A DNA stretch of 64,000 nt from CBDBZX01 sp965213645 (GTDB taxonomy: Bacteria > Deinococcota > Deinococci > Deinococcales > Trueperaceae), in NCBI GenBank assembly GCA_965213645.1, contig CBDBZX010000002.1:620001-684000 (forward strand), given 5' to 3'. This document shows, one piece after another, positions 8,538 through 16,581 of this stretch. How positions within the stretch are numbered: the first letter of the stretch is position 1; every line of letters starts with the position of its first letter. The position numbers and the translations under genes are program-made. The notes under the pieces were generated by a model, which did no database searches, was not told the DNA's origin, and was given only the letters and a program-made list of their open reading frames with translations.

Positions 8538-9999
8538 ATGCAAGGTCTAGGTTTAGGCAGGCGCATCGCACTCATCGCAGGACCGCTGCTCTGCGTCATC
8601 CCCTTTATATTCTCTGCCCCGGCGGGCTTGTCCGACCCCGCGTGGCGCTTGGTGGGGCTGACCCTCTGGATGGCGACGTGGTGGCTGAGCGAGGTCATCC
8701 CGCTCGCCGCCACCGCCCTCATCCCGATTCCGATGATGCCGCTTTTGGGCATCGCCGAAGAGGACCCCATCGCCGCGAGCTACGCTGACCCTTTGATCTT
8801 CCTCTTTTTAGGCGGCTTTATGATCGCCGCCGCCATGCAGCGCTGGGGACTGCACCGCCGCATCGCGCTGAACATCGTGCGGGTCGTCGGGACGAGTCCG
8901 GGCGGCATCATCGGCGGCTTTATGATCGCTACCGCATTTTTGTCCATGTGGATTTCGAACACGGCGACTTCGGTGATGATGTTCGCCGTAGGTATCTCTC
9001 TAATCGACTACATCGAAGACCACAGCGACGACGCGGCGAAGGTGCGCAACTTCGGGGTGGCGCTCATGTTGGGAATTGCGTATAGCGCCTCGATTGGCGG
9101 GGTTGCCACGCTCATCGGCACGCCGCCAAACGGTCTTATGGCGAGCTTTTTGTCCGATACCTATCAGACAACATCAACTTCAGCACCTGGATGCTCATAG
9201 GCGTGCCGATTATGCTCGTGATGCTGCCTATCGTTTGGGTATGGCTGACGCGCTTCGCGTTTCCGATTGGAGCGGATGCAGCTTAGCGGCGCGAGCGACG
9301 TGATTCAAGATGAGGTGGACGAACTCGGCGCGATGAGTCGGGGGGAGAAGGTCGTCCTTACGGTCTTTGTGCTCACGGCTTTATGCTGGATTTCTGGCGA
9401 CTTTATCACAGGAGTTTTGAGCTTGAACCTCTCCGATACGGGTGTCGCTATCGCCGCGTCCGTCGCTCTGTTCGCTATTCCCGTGTCGCTCAAGGACCGC
9501 GAGTTCGCGCTCGACTGGGCGTCAGCCGCTGACATCCCCTGGGGCGTGCTGCTCCTCTTCGGTGGCGGCTTGGCGTTGGCAAGTGCGTTCGGCAGTACGG
9601 GCTTGGCGGAGTCCATCGGCAACGGCGTCAGCGGGCTGCAAAACGTCAATATCTGGCTCATCGTCTTGGTGGTGAGCGTCGTCATCATCTTCTTGACCGA
9701 GCTGACCTCGAACACGGCCACCGCCGCCACCTTTTTGCCCATCATGGGCGCGGCGGCAGTAGGTTTAGGGCAGAGTCCGCTGCTGCTCGTCGTGCCCGTG
9801 GCGGTTTCTGCGTCGATGGCGTTTATGATGCCCGTCGCCACGCCGCCCAACGCCATTGTCTTTGCATATGAGGGCTTGCGCATTCAAGACATGGTCAAAG
9901 CGGGCGCGAATCTTGAACGTGCTCACCATCGGGATTGTTTTTGTAGCGATGTACTTTTTAGTGCCCCTCGTGCTGGATGTGTCGGTGGGGGTGGGGTAA
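8538..9999 (+). pseudogene. DASS-family (SLC13) anion:sodium symporter, three frameshifts
   Basis: The gene starts at an ATG with GAGGAGGG upstream. Frame one (to about 9165) has WWLSEVIPLAATALIPIPMM, FLGGFMIAAAMQRWGLHRR, the SNT motif in MWISNTATSVMM, and GTPPNGL. Frame two (about 9167-9285) continues DNINFSTWMLIGVPIM and LPIVWVWLTRFAFPIGADA. Frame three (about 9285-9905) carries on from SDVIQDEVDELGAMSRGEK to the second SNT motif (LTSNTATAATFLPI) and PVATPPNAIVFAYEGLRIQD. Frame four ends with ILNVLTIGIVFVAMYFL and a stop at 9999. All the expected features of a dicarboxylate/sulfate-type symporter of about 485 residues are present but in four pieces, so it is recent decay or three sequencing indels. 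Confidence 0.8.
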
Positions 10000-10026
10000 G
10001 AAGGTAAGCAACGAGTAATGAGTACC

Positions 10027-10061
10027 GAGCAATGAGTCTAAAGATTTTCAACTCATTGCTC
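10027..10061. terminator. Bidirectional hairpin between convergent genes (repeat family)
   Basis: GAGCAATGAGT (10027-10037) pairs with ACTCATTGCTC (10051-10061), and an outer pair GTAAGCAA.../...TTGCTTAC (about 10005 and 10075) extends it. It separates the transporter and the aldo/keto reductase, which converge. A near copy lies at 43123-43155, also between convergent genes. Confidence 0.6.
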
Positions 10062-10106
10062 ATTGCTTTCAACTCATTGCTTACTCTTGAAGCCTCGAGC
10101 CCGACC

Positions 10107-11129
10107 TCAATCCAAGCTACGCGCTCCGTAATCCCGAATCATCCGGTAAGGATAAAGCTCGCTCAAGGCGCTCGCTTCGTCCAGCTTCGACCTCTCCTCA
10201 TCTGTGAGGGTGAGGTCCGCCGCACCTAAGTTGTCTTCCAACTGTTCCATCGTTCTGACACCCAAGATGACGCTCGAGACCTCTTCTCTTTGCCGCAGCC
10301 ATGCTAAAGCGACTTGCGGCACACTCGCGTCGTGCGCCTCCGCGACCTCTTCGACCACTTCTAAGATGCGCCAGTTCTGCTCCGTATTGCGGCGTTCCCA
10401 CGATTCCTCGCCGGTCTCACCTGTTACGGCGATACGCCCCTCGCTCGAGTCTTCGGGCTTCTCGTCTCGCTTATATTTGCCCGACAAAAAGCCGCCGCCT
10501 AGAGGTCCCCATGGGGTCAACCCGACGCCCTCACTAAGGGCGAGGTCACTGAATTCGTGTTCGATGTCGCGCTTGACCAAGCTGTACTGATACTGCCCCG
10601 CCACGAAGCGGCTCCAGCCATGTGCGTCGCTTAAACTGAGCGCCTTCATAAGCTGCCACGCTTTGAAGTTCGAGACGCCGATGTAGCGCACATGTTCATG
10701 TTCAACGAGAGTATCTAAAGCGCGTAAGGTTTCTTCTAACGGCGTAAACGGGTCCCAACAGTGCACGTACAAGAGGTCAATTCGGTCCGTATTCAGGCGC
10801 TTTAAGCTCTCTTTCACCCCGTTCAAGATGTGATGGCGCGACAAGCCCACATCGTTCTTGCCCTCACCCTTTGGAAAGCGCACCTTCGTCGCTAGGATGA
10901 CCTCGTCGCGCCGCTCGCGAATCGCCTCGCCGACGATCTCTTCAGAGCGTCCACCTGCGTAAACGTCCGCCGTGTCGATGAAGTTGCCGCCCGCATCTAA
11001 AAAGCGGTGAATGATCTTTGTGGCGTCCTCTTGCGAGGTTCCCCGAGGACCCTCTTCGCCAAAAATCATCGTGCCGAGCGAGAGGTCCGAGACGATGAGG
11101 CCGCTGTTGCCGAGTCGTTTGTAGTTCAT
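10107..11129 (-). CDS. Aldo/keto reductase
   Basis: A 340-residue NADP(H)-dependent oxidoreductase of the aldo/keto reductase superfamily (TIM barrel). Visible are LGTMIFGEEG, the catalytic-Asp region FIDTADVYAGGRSEEIVGEA, the Lys in VILATKVRFP, the His in DRIDLLYVHCWD, IGVSNFKAWQL and the C-terminal cofactor segment SSVILGVRTMEQLEDNLGA. The length is normal for the YajO/YghZ-like branch. AGGAGGAAAT precedes the ATG. The substrate cannot be told from sequence. It stands alone. Confidence 0.9.
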   Translation of the reverse strand: MNYKRLGNSGLIVSDLSLGTMIFGEEGPRGTSQEDATKIIHRFLDAGGNFIDTADVYAGGRSEEIVGEAIRERRDEVILATKVRFPKGEGKNDVGLSRHHILNGVKESLKRLNTDRIDLLYVHCWDPFTPLEETLRALDTLVEHEHVRYIGVSNFKAWQLMKALSLSDAHGWSRFVAGQYQYSLVKRDIEHEFSDLALSEGVGLTPWGPLGGGFLSGKYKRDEKPEDSSEGRIAVTGETGEESWERRNTEQNWRILEVVEEVAEAHDASVPQVALAWLRQREEVSSVILGVRTMEQLEDNLGAADLTLTDEERSKLDEASALSELYPYRMIRDYGARSLD

Positions 11130-11170
11130 ATTTCCTCCTTAAAAACGCTCAACAGCATAGTCGCGTCAAG

Positions 11171-11200
11171 TTGACAAAGTATGTAGTGTGGGCGCATACT
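11171..11200 (+). promoter_or_regulatory. Possible promoter TTGACA-18-CATACT
   Basis: TTGACA at 11171-11176 and CATACT at 11195-11200, 18 bases apart, point toward the mini-ORF at 11235 and the RIO kinase gene. Confidence 0.45.
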
Positions 11201-11234
11201 TACTCTTATCAACCTTTGGAAAGGGGGTGACGCG

Positions 11235-11312
11235 ATGCCCACAAGAACCTTGACAGCTATCGGACACATAGGCGTGGCGCGTCCTCCCGTTGAACTTCCA
11301 TTTCTGAAATAG
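11235..11312 (+). CDS. Possible 25-residue leader peptide
   Basis: ATG at 11235 follows GGGGGTGACGCG and opens a frame of 25 codons (MPTRTLTAIGHIGVARPPVE and a short tail) ending in TAG. The good ribosome-binding site and the promoter 35 bases upstream are the only support; there is no conservation evidence. It could be a leader peptide for the RIO kinase gene 140 bases on. The remainder of 11313-11454 shows nothing else. Confidence 0.3.
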   Translation: MPTRTLTAIGHIGVARPPVELPFLK

Positions 11313-11454
11313 CGTCACACCTCAACCTAAAAACTCGGGCGTTTTGAAGTTTGCCAGACGCGCAGCCACGAAAGAGGTCATGATCAAGAGGCCTAATCTT
11401 TGGGGTTGGTGTCACTGAACCCTCACGCCTACAACATTCCTATTGGAGGGACGC

Positions 11455-12348
11455 TTGCCCTACGATTACGACGATTTTGAAGATATGGAAGAATCTTTCG
11501 CTAAACGTAAAGACCGCCGCAGACCTAAAGGGCGGCGCTCGGTTAAAGAACTCGAGGCAACTCCTAAAAAAGAAGATAAAACCCGCTTCGAAGAACCCGG
11601 TTTACAGCACGTCTACGAACTCGGCGCGATAAACGAACTCATCGGCGAACTCAAAAGCGGCAAAGAGGCGACGGTCTACCTCGCCGAAGGTCCACAGGGG
11701 CTCCTAGCCGCCAAGCTCTACAGTGACATGGCGGTGCGCTCGTTCAAAAACGACCAAGTGTACCGCGACGGGCGCTTTATCGGCGACGCGAAGATTGAAA
11801 AGGCGATTGCGCAGCGTTCGCGCACCGGGCTCAATGTGCAACAAGCCTTGTGGATTTTGCATGAGTACATTCAGCTTTGGGAACTTTACGAGGCGGGTAT
11901 CCCCGTACCGAAACCAGCCGTCGGGCCAGGCTTAAACGAATGTGCGAAAGCGGGGCGCGTGGTGCTGATGGAATTTATCGGCGACGACGCGGGAGTTGCC
12001 GCGCCGCGCCTTTCGGATGTGAGGCTGACAGAGGAAGAAGCCGAAGACGCCTTCTCGCAGAGCTTAGACGTCATGGTGGACCTGCTTAAACTCGGTAAGG
12101 TGCACGGCGACTACTCCGCCTACAACCTCTTGTGGTGGGAGGGGCGTGTGATCGTCATCGACGTACCGCAGATGGTCAACGTCAAAGAGAACAAGCACGC
12201 ACCCGAATTATTGGAGCAGGATGTCCAGTCGCTTTGTCAGTCTTTGCGGCGCAGTATAGACGCCGACCCGCAGATGGTCTTGCATGGGGTGAGGCAGCGG
12301 GCGGGACTCAATCCGGCGCTGAATCCGCTAGGAGAGATAAAAGGGTAA
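11455..12348 (+). CDS. RIO-type serine/threonine protein kinase
   Basis: About 297 residues. A charged N terminus (DYDDFEDMEESFAKRKDRRR) leads into a RIO1-like kinase: the P-loop region GELKSGKEATVYLAEGPQG, AAKLYS with the ATP-binding Lys, the hinge RVVLMEFIGDD, the catalytic loop KVHGDYSAYNLLWWEGR with Asp and Asn, and VIVIDVPQMV with the metal Asp. RIO kinases in eukaryotes and archaea act in ribosome maturation; the bacterial role is not settled. I place the start at a TTG (11455) because GGAGGG lies 4 bases before it; the upstream TTG at 11443 overlaps that site. Confidence 0.9.
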   Translation: MPYDYDDFEDMEESFAKRKDRRRPKGRRSVKELEATPKKEDKTRFEEPGLQHVYELGAINELIGELKSGKEATVYLAEGPQGLLAAKLYSDMAVRSFKNDQVYRDGRFIGDAKIEKAIAQRSRTGLNVQQALWILHEYIQLWELYEAGIPVPKPAVGPGLNECAKAGRVVLMEFIGDDAGVAAPRLSDVRLTEEEAEDAFSQSLDVMVDLLKLGKVHGDYSAYNLLWWEGRVIVIDVPQMVNVKENKHAPELLEQDVQSLCQSLRRSIDADPQMVLHGVRQRAGLNPALNPLGEIKG

Positions 12349-12387
12349 GGAGACGGCGTGCCCCTTGACGCTCCCTCAAACCTCTTC

Positions 12388-13755
12388 TCAAACGACTGGC
12401 GTAGGCGTGATCTCTTCGTCTATATCCGCGTCATCTGCCTCATTACCCACGTCATCGTGGTCGGGCAGACGGTCTTCGGCGTTGCGCACGCTCGGCGCGA
12501 GATAGCCGCCTAGCCCGATAAGTACGCCTAAAAGACCCGCGAGCACGAACATCAGTGACATGCCTGCGCCCGGCCCGGTGCCGACCAAACTGCCGAAAAG
12601 GGGGGCTAACGCGCCACCCGGCATCAAGGCGGGCTCGAACACGTAGTCCGCCAAGGGTCCGGCGGCGAGCATCGCCACAGGCGCGGTAATCTGCGCGATG
12701 AGCCGCCGCGCCGCGAAGACCTTGCCCTGCACGTCCGGCGCGACCTTCGCCTGCCAGATGGCTTGGTTGGAGCCGTTGATAATCGGGATGAAGAAGATGA
12801 TAAAGAAGCCGGAGATGAGCCAGAGGGTGACGCCGCCCGCTAAACCCATAAGGAGACTTCCGAGGAGGCTCGAGCCCATCATCCCTAGTAGCACGCCGTG
12901 AATGCGCCGCGTCGGTCCGCCCCAGGTGCTCAGGAGTAGCCCACCCGCCACGCCGCCCACCCCGAGCGCAGACTGCACACTGCCTAAGATAAGCTCGTCG
13001 TTGCCCGTGCTCGCCAGGACCATCGGCGCGAGCAGCGTGAGCGTAAAGGTGCCCGTGAGGTTGACCGCGAAAAAGACGAGCTGCAAGTGCAAAAGGGGAC
13101 GCCGCGTCCAGATATAGCGAAAGCCGTACACCGACTCCTGTACAAGGCTGCCGCGCCCTTCGTCGCCTTCTTGCGAGCGCTTCGGCTGCGGAATCAGCAC
13201 CAAGAGCAGCCCGCCCACCGCCAGCGTGAAACTCACGATGTCGATGACCAGAATGCCGCCGATGCCGATGACGCTCAGCAGGAACCCGGCGAGCGCGGGC
13301 GCGGCGACGTTAGAGGCTGATTCGGCCAAAGACATCATCCCACTCGCCCGTGTGTACTGCACTTTGGGCAGCATGGTGCTGATAGCGGCGGAGTAGGCGG
13401 GCCACTGAAAGGCGCTGAACGCGCCCGTCCACGCGCCCAAGGCGTAGAGGTGCCAAACCTCTAACGCGCCCGAGAGGTAGAGCGCCAAGGTCACGATACT
13501 CGCTAGGCCCGCCGCTAAGTCCGAGAGCATCATGACGAGCTTGCGGTTCCACCGGTCCACGAGTGCGCCCGCCACCGGGCTTAGCAGCACGGCGGGGCCG
13601 AAGCTAAAAAAGCCGACCAGCGCGAGCGCGGTGGCCTGTCCCGTCTCCTGCCAGGCCCAGATGGTCAGCGCGAAGCTCGTCATGGAGGTGCCTAGAAGCG
13701 AGACGAGCTGGCCCGCCCAGACAACCGAAAAGCCCTTCATCCCAGTGAGTTGCAT
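12388..13755 (-). CDS. MFS transporter, probable exporter
   Basis: About 455 residues with twelve hydrophobic segments. The cytoplasmic loop motif after TM2 reads ALVDRWNRKLVMMLSDL, and LVSLLGTSMTSFALTIWAW is the usual TM1 of the MFS_3 (EntS-like) drug/siderophore exporters. The tail is acidic (EDRLPDHDDVGNEADDADIDE). It is divergently transcribed from a regulator gene at 13896, which probably controls it. I favour the ATG at 13755, 7 nt after a TAAAGT box; a GTG at 13764 is the longer alternative. Confidence 0.85.
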   Translation of the reverse strand: MQLTGMKGFSVVWAGQLVSLLGTSMTSFALTIWAWQETGQATALALVGFFSFGPAVLLSPVAGALVDRWNRKLVMMLSDLAAGLASIVTLALYLSGALEVWHLYALGAWTGAFSAFQWPAYSAAISTMLPKVQYTRASGMMSLAESASNVAAPALAGFLLSVIGIGGILVIDIVSFTLAVGGLLLVLIPQPKRSQEGDEGRGSLVQESVYGFRYIWTRRPLLHLQLVFFAVNLTGTFTLTLLAPMVLASTGNDELILGSVQSALGVGGVAGGLLLSTWGGPTRRIHGVLLGMMGSSLLGSLLMGLAGGVTLWLISGFFIIFFIPIINGSNQAIWQAKVAPDVQGKVFAARRLIAQITAPVAMLAAGPLADYVFEPALMPGGALAPLFGSLVGTGPGAGMSLMFVLAGLLGVLIGLGGYLAPSVRNAEDRLPDHDDVGNEADDADIDEEITPTPVV

Positions 13756-13774
13756 GACGTCCACTTTATGCGGT

Positions 13775-13810
13775 CTCTACTTTGTGCGAAAGAGTGAGGG
13801 TAAAGTAGAG
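13775..13810. promoter_or_regulatory. Inverted repeat, candidate operator between MFS and regulator genes
   Basis: CTCTACTTT (13775-13783) and AAAGTAGAG (13802-13810) are a perfect 9-bp inverted repeat 18 bases apart, centred in the divergent promoter region. The left arm touches the MFS promoter box (TAAAGT, complement of 13763-13768, lies 7 bases away). This is a good candidate site for the regulator encoded at 13896. Confidence 0.5.
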
Positions 13811-13895
13811 GTTACGGTAGACTTGTCAGGTGACGAGGAGAGACGCTTCTCATCACCTTCTCGCCTGTTCACTCTGTTCTCTTCGAAAGGATGTC

Positions 13896-14579
13896 GTGGC
13901 AACAGAGACCGCGCCCAACGCAGTACCTGAGGACTGGCTCGAGGTCACCGACCCCAGAGCCGCTGCCTTTTTGACCGACCCGGAGACGAGCCTCTATCTC
14001 AAGCCTTTTTTGGGCACAGCCGGCGTGACGGTAGGTGAGGCGGCGCAGCAGTTGGGCGTCCCTGCCACACGCTTCTACCACCGCGTGGTGCGTATGAAGA
14101 GGTTGGGGTTGCTCGAGGTGAGCGGCACCCTGCCGCGCCGGGGCCGCGCCCTCAAGCTCTACCGCGCCACTGCCGAACGCTTTTTCGTCCCCTTCTCGCA
14201 CACCTCAGCGGAGGACTTGGCGGCGTTCGTCCGCCACATCGACGCGCTCTGGTATTCACAGCTTGTTGAAGGGCTCGTACAAGCCTGGACCGATGAGGCG
14301 GACGCGCCCCACTGGGGCCTTAACATCACCAAGAGCGACGAGGGCTTGCTCCTCTTCGGCTTCAGCCGCAACTCCAAGCTGCACCACGACGGGGCACTCT
14401 ATAGTGCCTCAGGCGTGATCTACCTCTGGGACACGCGCTTTAACTTGAGCGAAGAGGACGTGCACGCCCTTCACGGCGAGCTTAAAGAGGTCTTGACGCG
14501 CTACCGAGACAAGCGTAGCGGTCCGCGTCAGGTGTTGCGGCTCGCCCTCGCCCCTCAGCCGCCTGACGAAACGAGGTGA
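13896..14579 (+). CDS. ArsR-like winged-helix regulator
   Basis: About 227 residues from a GTG at 13896 with GAAAGGA 4 bases upstream (an ATG at 13830 would add 22 unlikely residues). After a short lead, GVTVGEAAQQLGVPATRFYHRVVRMKRLGLLEV is a helix-turn-helix followed by a wing, and KLYRATAERFFVPF resembles the end of ArsR-type DNA-binding domains. The C-terminal 130 residues form a separate domain (GLLLFGFSRNSKLHHDGALY) without a recognised fold. It is divergent from an MFS exporter and probably represses it in response to the exported compound. Confidence 0.75.
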   Translation: MATETAPNAVPEDWLEVTDPRAAAFLTDPETSLYLKPFLGTAGVTVGEAAQQLGVPATRFYHRVVRMKRLGLLEVSGTLPRRGRALKLYRATAERFFVPFSHTSAEDLAAFVRHIDALWYSQLVEGLVQAWTDEADAPHWGLNITKSDEGLLLFGFSRNSKLHHDGALYSASGVIYLWDTRFNLSEEDVHALHGELKEVLTRYRDKRSGPRQVLRLALAPQPPDETR

Positions 14580-14700
14580 CGAGAAGGTGCAGAGAACCTC
14601 CCCAACTTTGTTCTCAAAGCGCTAATTGTGCTTTCTGCTTGGGATTATGGTGAAACGTGTATGCAGCTTACGCATGTCACTTCTCAAAAAGGGGGAAATT

Positions 14701-15261
14701 ATGGCACAGTTAGACAACAAACGTATCGCCGCGCTCGTCACCGACGGTTTCGAGCAGGTGGAACTCACCGAGCCGATGAAAGCGCTGCAAGATGCGGGCG
14801 CACAAGTCGATATCGTCTCGCCCAAAGAGGGTAAGGTTACGGGCTGGGCGTCGACCGATTGGGGCGACGAATTCAGCGTGGATGTGAACTTAAACAACGC
14901 TGACGTTGCCGACTACGACGGCCTCCTCTTACCAGGTGGACAGATCAACCCCGACAAGCTCCGCATTGAAGAGAAAGCCGTAGCGTTCGCAAAAGGGTTT
15001 TTCGAAGCGCATAAGCCCGTCGCCGCTATTTGCCACGGTCCCTGGCTCTTGGTCGAAGCCGATGTCGTGAAAGACCGCACCATGACCTCTTACCCGAGCA
15101 TCAAAACCGACCTCAAAAATGCGGGCGCGAACTGGGTCGATCAAGAGGTCGTCACCGACCAAGGGCTTGTCACGAGCCGCAACCCGGACGACATCCCCGC
15201 TTTCAATAGTAAGATGATCGAGGAGTTTGCCGAGGGCAAGCACGCTGAGCAAACTGTTTAG
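14701..15261 (+). CDS. PfpI/DJ-1 family protein
   Basis: A 186-residue protein of the type 1 glutamine amidotransferase-like fold. It has KRIAALVTDGFEQVELTEP, YDGLLLPGGQINPDKLR, the nucleophile elbow AAICHGPWLLVEADVVK with Cys and His, and TSYPSIKTDLKNAGANWVDQ. Members act as stress-linked glyoxalase/deglycase or protease-like enzymes. I start at the ATG at 14701 because GGGGGAAA precedes it; upstream in-frame codons add an unlikely tail. It is followed 57 bases later by a DUF2383 gene, another protein often linked with stress. Confidence 0.88.
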   Translation: MAQLDNKRIAALVTDGFEQVELTEPMKALQDAGAQVDIVSPKEGKVTGWASTDWGDEFSVDVNLNNADVADYDGLLLPGGQINPDKLRIEEKAVAFAKGFFEAHKPVAAICHGPWLLVEADVVKDRTMTSYPSIKTDLKNAGANWVDQEVVTDQGLVTSRNPDDIPAFNSKMIEEFAEGKHAEQTV

Positions 15262-15318
15262 GTGTCTGCTCGAGCAGCACATCCGAAGGCACAGTAAGCT
15301 ATCACTCAGGAGGAAAAC

Positions 15319-15765
15319 ATGGCTGTAGACAACGACAAAGCGATTGAATCTCTTAACTACCTCGTCGGTACGCTTAACGACGGCGAGAACGGCTACCGGG
15401 ACGCTGCAGATGAGGTCAGTAGCCCCGAGTTTAAGACGATCTTCAACCGCACCGCTCAGGAGCGAGCGAGCTTTCGTGCGGAGTTGGAGGGGGAGGTGCG
15501 CCGTCACGGGGGCGAGCCGAAAGAGGGCGGCAGCACCGGAGCCGCGCTGCACCGCACCTGGATCAATGTGCGCGACGCGGTTACAGGCAAGGATGATGAC
15601 GACGTTGTCGCCGAGGTCATCCGGGGTGACGAGACTGCCATTGAGAACTACAACGACGTCTTAAAGCGCGATCTGCCCGGCGACCTCGCGCCGATGGTGC
15701 GGCAGCAGCACGACAAGATTCAGCAGACCTTACAGGAGATGCGCACGCTTAAGCGCAAGGCTTAA
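15319..15765 (+). CDS. PA2169/DUF2383 four-helix-bundle protein
   Basis: 148 residues with the family pattern: KAIESLNYLVGTLNDGENGYRDA, EFKTIFNRTAQERASFRAEL, EVRRHGGEPKEGGSTGAALHR, and AVIRGDETAIENYNDVLKRDLP. The fold is a ferritin-like four-helix bundle; a biochemical role is not established, but it is often found beside stress genes. AGGAGGAAAAC precedes the ATG. A strong terminator follows 17 bases after the stop. Confidence 0.85.
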   Translation: MAVDNDKAIESLNYLVGTLNDGENGYRDAADEVSSPEFKTIFNRTAQERASFRAELEGEVRRHGGEPKEGGSTGAALHRTWINVRDAVTGKDDDDVVAEVIRGDETAIENYNDVLKRDLPGDLAPMVRQQHDKIQQTLQEMRTLKRKA

Positions 15766-15782
15766 AGCACGCCGAACTGAGA

Positions 15783-15808
15783 GGGCACGCCGCGCGGCGT
15801 GCCCTTTT
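15783..15808 (+). terminator. Intrinsic terminator after DUF2383 gene
   Basis: GGGCACGCCGC pairs perfectly with GCGGCGTGCCC (15783-15804) and is followed by TTTT. Classical rho-independent terminator. Confidence 0.9.
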
Positions 15809-15820
15809 CAATACTAATAG

Positions 15821-15913
15821 CATTTCCACTTTTGGCTGCTGTAGCAGCCAAAAGTGCGAGCGGATGCGAGAAGAAACGGACGCCCTCACCGGGTGCAGCG
15901 ACAAATGGAAATG
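15821..15913 (+). repeat. 93-bp MITE-like element, copy 1
   Basis: Bounded by CATTTCCA and TGGAAATG (perfect 8-bp inverted ends). Inside is a 13-bp perfect hairpin with a GT loop (15828-15855), the word GCGAGCGGATGCGAGAAGAA, and GGTGCAGCGA near the right end. The same parts in the same order and the same total length occur inverted at 40408-40500, but there the hairpin stem has a different sequence. Confidence 0.75.
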
Positions 15914-15927
15914 TTGCAAATTTGGGC

Positions 15928-16124
15928 GGTGTACCACGTTTTATATATGCGGTAACGTAATATTCATGAAGAACGCAAATTAGTTTTCATGTATAGCAGG
16001 TATCATCTGGTTTGAGACACTCTCACTATATGAAGCGAAGTCTAGCACGCACGTTTGGTGAGGATGCCTGCGGTACTTTGTCTCAGTATGTCGTGGAACT
16101 GCTGTACATGCAAAACGGGACACC
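15928..16124. repeat. Element with GGTGT ends, enclosing another repeat
   Basis: GGTGTACCACGTTTT (15928-15942) and GCAAAACGGGACACC (16110-16124) are imperfect inverted ends. The same ends, much closer together, occur at 29424-29507. The AGCAGG-family repeat at 15995-16103 lies inside this copy. Confidence 0.5.
15995..16103 (+). repeat. AGCAGGTATCATCTGG-family repeat, copy R1
   Basis: Starts AGCAGGTATCATCTGG, then GAGACACTCTCA, TAGCACGCACGTT, GGATGCCTGCGG, TGTCTCAGTATGTC and ends TGGAACTGCT. The ends AGCAG/CTGCT and internal TGAGACA/TGTCTCA are inverted repeats. Other copies are at 18980, 19611 and 40516. Confidence 0.65.
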
Positions 16125-16164
16125 TGCAAGTTTGACACTAAAGGGTTCGATTATTAGGGGGTAG

Positions 16165-16578
16165 ATGATGGCGACCGTTATAGGACTTTACGACGATTTA
16201 GATGGACTTTATAGAGCGATCGACGTACTCGAGAAAGAGGGCTTGGGTGACGACATTAGTGACGTATTTAATGGCGACGCGGACGCGGGTGCGGACGGAG
16301 CAGACCAAGAGGTCAGCAACGAGGGTCTTTTGGGTGAAACCCAGACCATCGGCGCGGGCGGTATGGCGAACCGAGGCGGGAGTGCGCATCCGATGACGGT
16401 CGATTTGCAAGGGGCGCTTACCCGTTTAGACAGCTTGGGTGAAGAGGGTGACTTCTTTCGCAACAGCGTGCAGCACGGCGGCAAGCTCGTTATGCTCGAC
16501 ACGGGGGATACGAGCAGGGTGGTTGAAATCTTACAGGAGACGGGCGCGGAGCGCGTGCATGACCCACGCCAAACCTAA
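16165..16578 (+). CDS. Hypothetical protein, possibly YflT/general-stress-17M-like
   Basis: 137 residues, acidic and glycine-rich in the middle (GDADAGADGADQEV). The opening TVIGLYDDLDGLYRAIDVLEKEGLG resembles the start of the general stress protein 17M/YflT domain, and the end KLVMLDTGDTSRVVEILQETGA fits a ferredoxin-like fold closing strand and helix. I am not sure of the family. AGGGGGTAG precedes two adjacent ATGs. Only 3 bases separate its stop from the topoisomerase gene, so they are probably cotranscribed. Confidence 0.6.
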   Translation: MMATVIGLYDDLDGLYRAIDVLEKEGLGDDISDVFNGDADAGADGADQEVSNEGLLGETQTIGAGGMANRGGSAHPMTVDLQGALTRLDSLGEEGDFFRNSVQHGGKLVMLDTGDTSRVVEILQETGAERVHDPRQT

Positions 16579-16581
16579 CAA

